Assembly (NCBI GenBank): GCA_026397725.1
Contig: JAPLUI010000230.1
Location: 1-35,905, forward strand
Direction of reading: 5' to 3'
Length of the DNA stretch: 35,905 bases
From: Verrucomicrobiota bacterium
GTDB lineage: Bacteria > Verrucomicrobiota > Verrucomicrobiia > Verrucomicrobiales > Akkermansiaceae
Positions 30,086 through 35,905 of this stretch are shown piece after piece; positions within the stretch are counted from its first letter, which is position 1; the number at the start of each line of letters is the position of its first letter. The notes beneath the pieces were generated by a model. That model was given only the letters and a program-made list of their open reading frames with translations, was not told the origin of the DNA and did no database searches. Made by a program: the position numbers and the translations under genes.

Positions 30086-32227
30086 ATGTCCGATGCCGTG
30101 TCCACTCCCGCTTCTGCAACCAGGCCACTGGTGATGACGCCACATCAGGCGCTCAAGCGGCATTTTGGGTTCTCGGGGTTTCTGGACGGGCAGGAGGAGG
30201 TGCTCGCGGAAATCGTGGCCGGGCGGGATGGGCTGGTCGTGATGCCCACCGGCGGCGGAAAATCGCTGTGCTTTCAAATTCCGGCCTTGTGCTTCAGCGG
30301 GGTGACCTTGGTGATTTCCCCGTTGATCGCGCTGATGAAGGACCAGGTGGATGCGCTGGTGGCACGCGGGATCGCCGCGACGGTGATCAACTCCACGCAG
30401 TCATGGCCGGAGCAGAAGGAGCGCTTGGATGGGATGCGCAACGGCACTTACAAGCTGGTCTATGTGGCTCCGGAGCGGTTCCGGGCGGAGAGTTTTCTCA
30501 ACGCGCTGGCTGGGGTGGAAGTCTCGCTGTTTGCGGTGGATGAGGCCCATTGTCTGAGCCAGTGGGGGCATGATTTCCGACCGGATTATCTGCGCTTGGG
30601 CAAGGCCTTGGAAAAACTCGGCCACCCCCAGTGCATCGCGCTTACCGCCACCGCCACGCCGATTGTCAGGGAGGACATCATCAGTGTGCTCGGCTTGCGC
30701 ACGCCGTTCGAGCAGGTCAGCGGCTTTGCCCGCCCGAATCTCGCGTTGACCATCTCCGCCGTGGATAACGCGGCCCAGAAGGATGAACGCATGAAAGCGG
30801 TGGTCACCGCCCATCGCACCGGCATCGTGTATTGTGCCACCCGCAAGAAGGTGGAGGCCGTCTCCGAGACGCTTGCCAGTTGGGGCCTCAAGTGCGTGGC
30901 CTATCACGGCGGCATGAGCGATCAGGAGCGCGAGCGTGCCCAGGAGGTGTTCATTCAGCGCAAGGCGGATGTGGCGGTGGCCACCAATGCCTTTGGCATG
31001 GGCATTGATCGGGCGGACGTGCGCTTCGTGATCCACTACGAGGTGCCGGGCAGTGTGGAGGCATACTATCAGGAAGCCGGCCGCGCCGGCCGCGATGGCG
31101 AGAGCGCGGTGTGCGAATTGCTGTTCAATTATGCGGACACCCGCACGCAGGAGTTTTTCATTGAGGGGGCCAACCCGACGGTGGCCGTCATGCGCTCGAT
31201 CTATCAGTATCTTCTGAACGAGGCGGACCAGGACTACGAGGTACACCGGACCTTGGAGGAGATTGCGGAAAGAGCCGACGTGAAGAATTCGATGGCGGTG
31301 GGCAGTGCCTTGACGGTGCTGGCGCGGGCGGGTTACCTCGAGCGCTTCGATGTGCCAGGCCGGCGGATGCGCGGCACGCGCCTGCTCCAGCCGGAGGTGC
31401 TGGCCCGCCAGCTCAAGTTGGATGAGGCGGCCATCGAGGAGAAGGACCGGCGGGACCGGGAAAAGCTCAAGGCGATGGTGGAGATGTGCTATTCCAGAAC
31501 CTGCCGTCAGCGCTGGATTCTGGGCTATTTCGGGGAACAGGGCGAGGGGGATTGCGGCTGTTGTGACATGTGCCGGGAACAGGGGTCCGGTGAGTTGCGT
31601 GCGCCCACCGCAGAGGAGCAAATCATCGTGCGCAAGGTTCTCAGCGGGGTGGCTAGAATGTCCCGCCGCACGGCGGACGGCTGGGAAGGGCGTTACGGCC
31701 GCGGGCGCATCGTCCAAATGCTCTCCGGCAGCCGTTCCCAGGAGATTCTCAATGCCGGCCTGGATCACTTGAGTACCTATGGCATCCTCAAGGACAAAGG
31801 GGTAGGCTATCTCAACGCGCTGCTGCGCTCGCTCACGGATGCCGGCCTGGTGCTGACCGTGAGCGGGGAGTACCCGCTGCTGACTCTAACGCCGTTGGGC
31901 GACCGCGTGATGCGTGGCGAGGCGAAATACAGTCTCGTTTGGTCGGCAGCCGGCAGCGGGCGGCCGGAAGTCAATCTGCAGGACCACGGGTTTGATGAGG
32001 AACTCTACTCGCTGCTGCGCGATCTCCGCACCAAGCTCGCCAAACGCGAGAAATTGCCTCCCTACGTCGTTTTCAACAACAAGACCCTTGAAGCGCTCGC
32101 CCGCTACCGCCCGGGCACTGCCGATGAGGCCATGCGGGTCCCGGGCGTTGGGGTGGCCAAGGCCCAGCGTTACCTCGGCCCCTTCCTCAAGACCATCGCG
32201 GAATGGCGGACCAGCCGCCGCCGCTGA
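30086..32227 (+). CDS. recQ: ATP-dependent DNA helicase RecQ
   Basis: A 713-residue 3'-5' helicase for recombination and replication-fork repair. Superfamily-2 motifs appear in order: MPTGGGKSLCFQIPAL (motif I), DEAHCLSQWGHDFRPDY (II plus the aromatic loop), ALTATATP (III), IVYCATRKKVE (IV), NAFGMGIDRADVRFVIHY (V) and YYQEAGRAGRDG (VI). A zinc-binding module follows (CRQRWILGYFGEQGEGDCGCCDMC), then a winged-helix RQC domain (GRGRIVQMLSGSRSQEI) and a C-terminal HRDC domain (LPPYVVFNNKTLEALARYRPGT...VPGVGVAKAQRYL). ATG 30086 is preferred to a GTG at 30077. It lies 49 bp after dgt. Confidence 0.97.
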   Translation: MSDAVSTPASATRPLVMTPHQALKRHFGFSGFLDGQEEVLAEIVAGRDGLVVMPTGGGKSLCFQIPALCFSGVTLVISPLIALMKDQVDALVARGIAATVINSTQSWPEQKERLDGMRNGTYKLVYVAPERFRAESFLNALAGVEVSLFAVDEAHCLSQWGHDFRPDYLRLGKALEKLGHPQCIALTATATPIVREDIISVLGLRTPFEQVSGFARPNLALTISAVDNAAQKDERMKAVVTAHRTGIVYCATRKKVEAVSETLASWGLKCVAYHGGMSDQERERAQEVFIQRKADVAVATNAFGMGIDRADVRFVIHYEVPGSVEAYYQEAGRAGRDGESAVCELLFNYADTRTQEFFIEGANPTVAVMRSIYQYLLNEADQDYEVHRTLEEIAERADVKNSMAVGSALTVLARAGYLERFDVPGRRMRGTRLLQPEVLARQLKLDEAAIEEKDRRDREKLKAMVEMCYSRTCRQRWILGYFGEQGEGDCGCCDMCREQGSGELRAPTAEEQIIVRKVLSGVARMSRRTADGWEGRYGRGRIVQMLSGSRSQEILNAGLDHLSTYGILKDKGVGYLNALLRSLTDAGLVLTVSGEYPLLTLTPLGDRVMRGEAKYSLVWSAAGSGRPEVNLQDHGFDEELYSLLRDLRTKLAKREKLPPYVVFNNKTLEALARYRPGTADEAMRVPGVGVAKAQRYLGPFLKTIAEWRTSRRR

Positions 32228-32419
32228 GGGTCGCCGCCCGCCGCCACCAATCCCGGCCGCCAGGCAGGAGAATGATCCCTGGGTCATTTTGCCTTGTCAT
32301 TTTACCTTTGCATCCCCCGTGTCACTCCACTAGAATGCGCCCGTTCAAGCGTGGCAGCACGGACAACAGGTGTCGGTGACGCGTTAGAAAATCAACCAAA
32401 AATACAAAACTGAAATACG

Positions 32420-32977
32420 ATGTCTCTGTCTCATAAGCAACTATTTGTGGTGTCATGCGGGTTGGCTCTTCAGGCCGCGATACTGGTCCTCATCAACGGG
32501 GTTATGCCCAAGGTCACGCATGGCATGGACATGATGTGGATCGCGTTTCAGGCTTGGGCGGTCTATTTCGTCGCCGGCTGCACGGCGCTGAACGGGCTGA
32601 AGGCCTGGATCGGTTACCTGACCGGCATCATCGCGTCCATCGCGATCATCAAGCTGATGGGCGTGCCCGGCATCATTGACCTGCCGAAACCCGGCGGCAT
32701 GAATCTGGGCATGGCACTCGCCGTTTTCATCGTGGTGATCCCCGCGATCATGACCGAGAACCTCAGAAACATGGTGCCTGCGCTCTTCATCGGTTCGGGG
32801 GCCTTCTTCGCCTCCCTCGGCCATGCCGAGCTCGCCAAGGCCGTCCCGAGCGGCTGCCAGACCACCCAGTTCCTGTATGCCGCGCAGACCGAATTGATCT
32901 ACTGCGCGCTGGGCCTGAGCTTCGGCTTCATCACCGTCTTCTGGCGCGGCAAGTACGAGGCCTCCCTTGCCAAGTGA
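32420..32977 (+). CDS. DUF1097-like inner-membrane protein
   Basis: A 185-residue polytopic membrane protein with about five or six hydrophobic segments: LFVVSCGLALQAAILVLI, WIAFQAWAVYFVAGCTAL, WIGYLTGIIASIAIIKLM, LGMALAVFIVVIPAIM, MVPALFIGSGAFFASLG and LIYCALGLSFGFITVFW. The order and the short polar loops resemble the DUF1097 (YcdZ-like) family, whose function is not established. No signal peptide is needed. The upstream 190 bp after recQ hold no gene. The family call is tentative. Confidence 0.6.
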   Translation: MSLSHKQLFVVSCGLALQAAILVLINGVMPKVTHGMDMMWIAFQAWAVYFVAGCTALNGLKAWIGYLTGIIASIAIIKLMGVPGIIDLPKPGGMNLGMALAVFIVVIPAIMTENLRNMVPALFIGSGAFFASLGHAELAKAVPSGCQTTQFLYAAQTELIYCALGLSFGFITVFWRGKYEASLAK

Positions 32978-33270
32978 GCGCCGCCACCATGTCACCCCCT
33001 CTCACCGGGAGGGGCTGGGGCGCGTCGTCGACCATTCCCCTCCCGGGCTGATGCCCGTGCACGTGCGTGGTGAAGCGCCAACACCCTCTGCAACGCTATA
33101 GGGACAACGCTATGGGGACAGGTGCCAACGCTACCAACGCCATGGGGACAGGTGCAATCCAATCCTCGTGGCGTCCTTCGGTGACAATCCGGCAATCGCT
33201 TCCCTCTCCATTTCAGAAATCAGCACTTGAGCCATGAGGAGATCGATAGAATCCGCAAGTTGATAGATTC
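32978..33270. other. Intergenic stretch with short repeats
   Basis: The phrases AACGCTATRGGGACA and ATGGGGACAGGTGC occur two or three times within about 60 bp (33095-33155). At 33230-33270 a short frame ends HEEIDRIRKLIDS before a TGA; this looks like a protein end but cannot be assigned. Confidence 0.4.
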
Positions 33271-33498
33271 ATGACCCTGAACAATTTGATTGTTTATCTG
33301 ACACCTTGTTCAACATTGTTCATCGGGAAAATCGAAGCCCTTGAAGAAGGATACGCCGATCACGACCAGCAATACCAACTCGTCTTCGAGGCTATCAAAC
33401 AACTCATCGCCACCCCGGCCCCACCGGCGAAAGAACCCGGCTTCCACACTCTGCCCTCCGCCCATGCCGCCAACAAGCCACCCCGCCGCAAGCCATGA
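33271..33498 (+). pseudogene. C-terminal remnant of an ORF6N-domain protein
   Basis: From about residue 18 the 75-codon frame reads IGKIEALEEGYADHDQQYQLVFEAIKQLIATPAPPAKEPGF. This is the coiled-coil C terminus of ORF6N (KilA-N-like, phage-derived) proteins, typically K.EALE..YD..F..VFDAI..LM..P...K..IGF. The DNA-binding ORF6N domain itself is missing, and the first 17 codons do not fit the family. The stop overlaps an ATG in the next frame (ATGA). It is probably a truncated gene. Confidence 0.6.
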
Positions 33499-33740
33499 GC
33501 CAAACCCGGACAATCCTTGCTGAAATCCTCTCCGATCCGGACATCGACTGCTGCACCGCCGCGCAGAAACGGGCTGGAAGTCCATGCCCCACCCCAGCCG
33601 AAACGACGTTGCTTGCCTCCCGCGCCAATTCCGATTCGTCCACCATCTGGTGCCACGCAAAAATATCCGGCCTGGCAGTTTCCGCTTCCAAACCGAGTTC
33701 CGTGGCAGTACCGTCCGCCCAACGATGCCACGCGCTCCTA

Positions 33741-34907
33741 AAAGCCATCCGCCGCAGGCTCATCCGCCAGCCAAGGCCAGGCGGTCTCGGCCGATGATTC
33801 ACGGCTCGCCCGCGGTCGGGCCCGCGAGGGTGCCCGGTTTACCGCCGCCCCATCGCTGGCCCACCTGCCGGAGACCTATGCCGCCACGCTGGAGGAAATC
33901 AAACGCCACCTCCGGCAAGCCCGGGTTCGCGCCGTCCTCGCCGCCAACCCCATCGTCATCGAGGCCTACTGGCAGACCGGAAAAATCGTCCTCGCCCGGC
34001 AGCAGGAAGCCGCATGGGGAGCCAAGGTCATCGACCGCCTTGCCTCCGATCTTCAGGCAGAATTCCCGGACATAGAGGGCTTACGCGGCGCAACTTGTTC
34101 TCCATGAGAGCATTTGCCGAAGCCTTCCCAAATGGTCCAATTGTGAAACAACCTGTTTCACAATTGCCTTGGGGGCACCTCATCCGGCTCATCCAGATGG
34201 TTAAAGACCCCGCTGTCCGGGATTTCTACATCCACCATACTATCACCCACGGCTGGAGCCGCAGCATCCTGGAAATGCAAATCCAAGGCCAACTCCACCT
34301 CCGCTCGGGCAAGGCCCAGAACAACTTCGCCCTCACCATGCCCCCGGCGGATTCCGACCTGGCCGCGCACCTTTTCAAAGACCCCTACCTTTTCGATTTC
34401 CTCGGCACCGCCAATCCCCGCCGCGAGGCGGAAGTGGAACATGCTCTCATCGATCACATCCAGAAATTCCTCCTCGAACTCGGCGCCGGTTTCGCCTTCG
34501 TCGGCCGACAGGTCCATTTGGAAATCGGCGACCACGACTACTTCCTCGACCTCCTGTTCTTCCACCTCAAGCTCCGCCGCTACGTCGTCATCGAACTCAA
34601 GGCCCGCGACTTCGAGCCCGGCGATGTCGGCCAGCTCAATCTCTACCGCGCCGCCGTGGACGACCTCCTCCGCCACCCGAACGACCAGCCCACCATCGGC
34701 CTTCTGCTATGCAAGGGCAAAGACCGCCTCGTCGTCGAGTACGCCCTCCGTGGCCTCGATCAATCCATCGCCGTCGCCGCCTGGCAAACCCAGCTCACCG
34801 AATCCCTGCCCGAGGAATTCCAAGGCAGCCTGCCGACCATCGCGGAAATCGAGGCGGAATTGGCCGGTAGCGAAGTCTTGCCAAAACCAGAAATAGGAGG
34901 CAAGTAA
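33741..34907 (+). pseudogene. Frameshifted YhcG/DUF1016-family PDDEXK nuclease
   Basis: The N-terminal YhcG domain reads from about 33860: ETYAATLEEIKRHLRQARVRAVLAANP, then EAYWQTGKIVLARQQE and AKVIDRLASDLQAEFPDIEG. No start codon exists in that frame after the stop at 33738. At about 34078-34083 the frame slips; the expected TRRNLFSMRAFAEAFP continues in the next frame. The C-terminal nuclease domain is then intact to 34907: WGHLIRLIQMVKDPAVRDFYI, EIGDHDYFLDLLFFHLKLRRYVVIELKARDF and GQLNLYRAAVDDLLRH. These supply the Asp...Glu-x-Lys of a PD-(D/E)XK site. It may be expressed from ATG 34104 as a shortened protein. YhcG-like proteins are linked to Holliday-junction processing and defence islands. 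Confidence 0.8.
34138..34166. repeat. Perfect 12-bp inverted repeat inside the nuclease gene
   Basis: CAATTGTGAAAC, a 5-bp loop (AACCT), and GTTTCACAATTG. It is A/T-rich in a GC-rich gene and lies about 30 bp after ATG 34104. It encodes the IVKQPVSQL segment. Confidence 0.85.
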
Positions 34908-34979
34908 TCCACTGGCACCACCCACCCTGAATAAAGAACCATAAGCTAAACAAAAAATACTCCGTAGCTGAATTGTTCT
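34908..34979. other. A/T-rich junction
   Basis: Seventy-two bp, including a run rich in A and T (about 34932-34976), between the nuclease remnant and the TPR fragment. Composition changes sharply here. No gene. Confidence 0.4.
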
Positions 34980-35794
34980 GTGGTTGCGGTGGCTTTGTCT
35001 AATCTGGGCTGGGCGTTATTGGAACATGGTTCCTTCATAGAGGCTCAAGCATGTCTCCAAAGGGCATTGGCCATTGATGAGGGCCTTCCTCAATCAGATC
35101 CATCAGCTATAGCCGTTCGACTGGTGCTCTTGGCATCGGTCGAAGGGACGATAGGATCGCTTGCACATGCCAGAAGTCTTTTGCAGAGAGCTCTTCAGAT
35201 AAGTGAAGGACACATTGAACCGATCAGATTAGCCGAAATCGAATTACATCTTGGAATGGTCGAAAAAGAATTGGGCAACCTGACAGAGGCAGAGCGACTG
35301 TTTCGGAAAGCACATCGGACTCGCGAAGAGGCGTTACCGAGAACTCATCCTGACCTCGGCCGCAGCTACGCCTGCTTGGCAGTAGTGGAATATGCTCTGT
35401 GAACAAAGATGTGAATGCCAAGGAACACATGCAAAAATCTGTGGAAATTCTGGAACATGCACTGCCGCCAGACCATCCAGATTTAGCCAAAGAGTATGGT
35501 TGCTTGGCCAAGTTTGAGGAGGACAGTGGCAACCTAGTGGAGGCGGAACGTCTACGGCACAAGTCCGTTCTTATCCGCGAGAGATCACTTCCCGCTGGAC
35601 ATCCGGGTTTAGCGACAGGCTATTCCAACTTGGCTTCGATCAAACTACGCTTGAATAACTTGGCAGAAGCAGAGCGTCTCTTCCGCATGGCACTTGCCAT
35701 TCAAGAGAAATCCCTCCCGAAGGCGCATGCTGACACACTCAAGAGCCTGACATCCCTGGCTACTTGTTACTATTCAGCACCAAAATCGCGATGA
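34980..35794 (+). pseudogene. Broken kinesin-light-chain-type TPR gene
   Basis: Two frames together encode one TPR protein. The first (34980-35402) has ALSNLGWALLEHGSFIEAQACLQRALAID, and KELGNLTEAERLFRKAHRTREEALPRTHPDLGRSYACLAVVE. The second (35399-35794) continues as KSVEILEHALPPDHPDLAKEYGCLAKFEEDSGNLVEAERLRHKSVLIRERSLPAGHP and TGYSNLASIKLRLNNLAEAERLF. The repeat of about 42 residues with LP.THPDLA is the TPR_10/12 type used in NB-ARC and CHAT-associated sensors. The frames meet at about 35399 with a shift of one reading frame in the middle of a repeat. The N terminus is missing: the frame begins with GTG in the middle of a repeat. Composition is less GC-rich than the core genes. Confidence 0.75.
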
Positions 35795-35905
35795 TTTGGC
35801 AGATGCGAAGTCTGCGGAGGGGACATGTGGCCGCTTGTGTCGATTATTGGCATTGCGCCTTTGACCAGATTCCTGATCACATCCATGACATTGACGGCTT
35901 GCTTC
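35795..35905. other. Window end, nothing recognised
   Basis: One hundred and eleven bp after the TPR frame. A minus-strand frame is open through the end (NVMDVIRNLVKGAMPIID) but too short to judge. Confidence 0.3.

Noticed and set aside
30401..31768. 455-codon minus-strand frame opposite recQ
   Set aside because: Antisense shadow; the plus strand carries all RecQ motifs over the same bases.

Overview
The window is GC-rich bacterial chromosome, most likely from a member of the Verrucomicrobiota. The basis is indirect. The Kelch/InlB-repeat surface protein ends in a module typical of verrucomicrobial secreted proteins. There is a small AP2-like protein and there are remnants of a REP-associated tyrosine transposase with a C-terminal HTH. 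Short palindromic repeats of the kind scattered through these genomes are common. Start sites rarely show a clear Shine-Dalgarno sequence. No 16S gene is present, so placement is inference.

Layout. (1) 1-685: the tail of an unidentified gene, a decayed vapC fragment and palindromic repeats. (2) 686-5209: core-like genes on the minus strand, namely apolipoprotein N-acyltransferase (lnt) and a three-gene operon (DUF6580 membrane protein, B12-binding corrinoid protein, MtaA/UroD-type methyltransferase). (3) 5688-9374: a 1228-residue secreted protein with seven Kelch repeats, seven near-identical 71-residue InlB-like repeats and a chitobiase-like module. (4) About 9.7-18.7 kb: an accessory island crowded with toxin-antitoxin modules and debris. 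It holds a nucleotidyltransferase with a small partner, a broken antitoxin-PIN gene and its intact single-ORF duplicate, an HNH endonuclease pair, two transposase remnants, higBA, a PIN toxin with a 65-residue partner, and an orphan mazE. Woven between them are five copies or part-copies of an undescribed noncoding repeat, called R1 here, whose core is a 24-bp perfect inverted repeat. (5) 18.7-32.2 kb: conserved housekeeping genes: rplM-rpsI with a clear promoter and terminator, a TPR protein, an EF-G paralogue with degenerate GTPase motifs, NAD kinase, a Wza-like export protein, a squalene/phytoene synthase, rpoA-rplQ with a terminator, an AP2-like small protein, a dGTPase and recQ. (6) 32.4-35.9 kb: a DUF1097-like membrane protein, then decayed accessory genes: an ORF6N tail, a frameshifted YhcG/DUF1016 nuclease and a broken kinesin-light-chain-type TPR gene.

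The strongest candidates for something new are: the R1 repeat and its repeated placement beside toxin-antitoxin modules; the antitoxin-PIN single-chain protein, which has a frameshifted sibling 5.8 kb away; and the translational GTPase with altered G3 and G4 motifs. The B12-dependent methyltransferase operon carrying a DUF6580 membrane protein is a further functional lead. Everything is read by eye; no database search was run.
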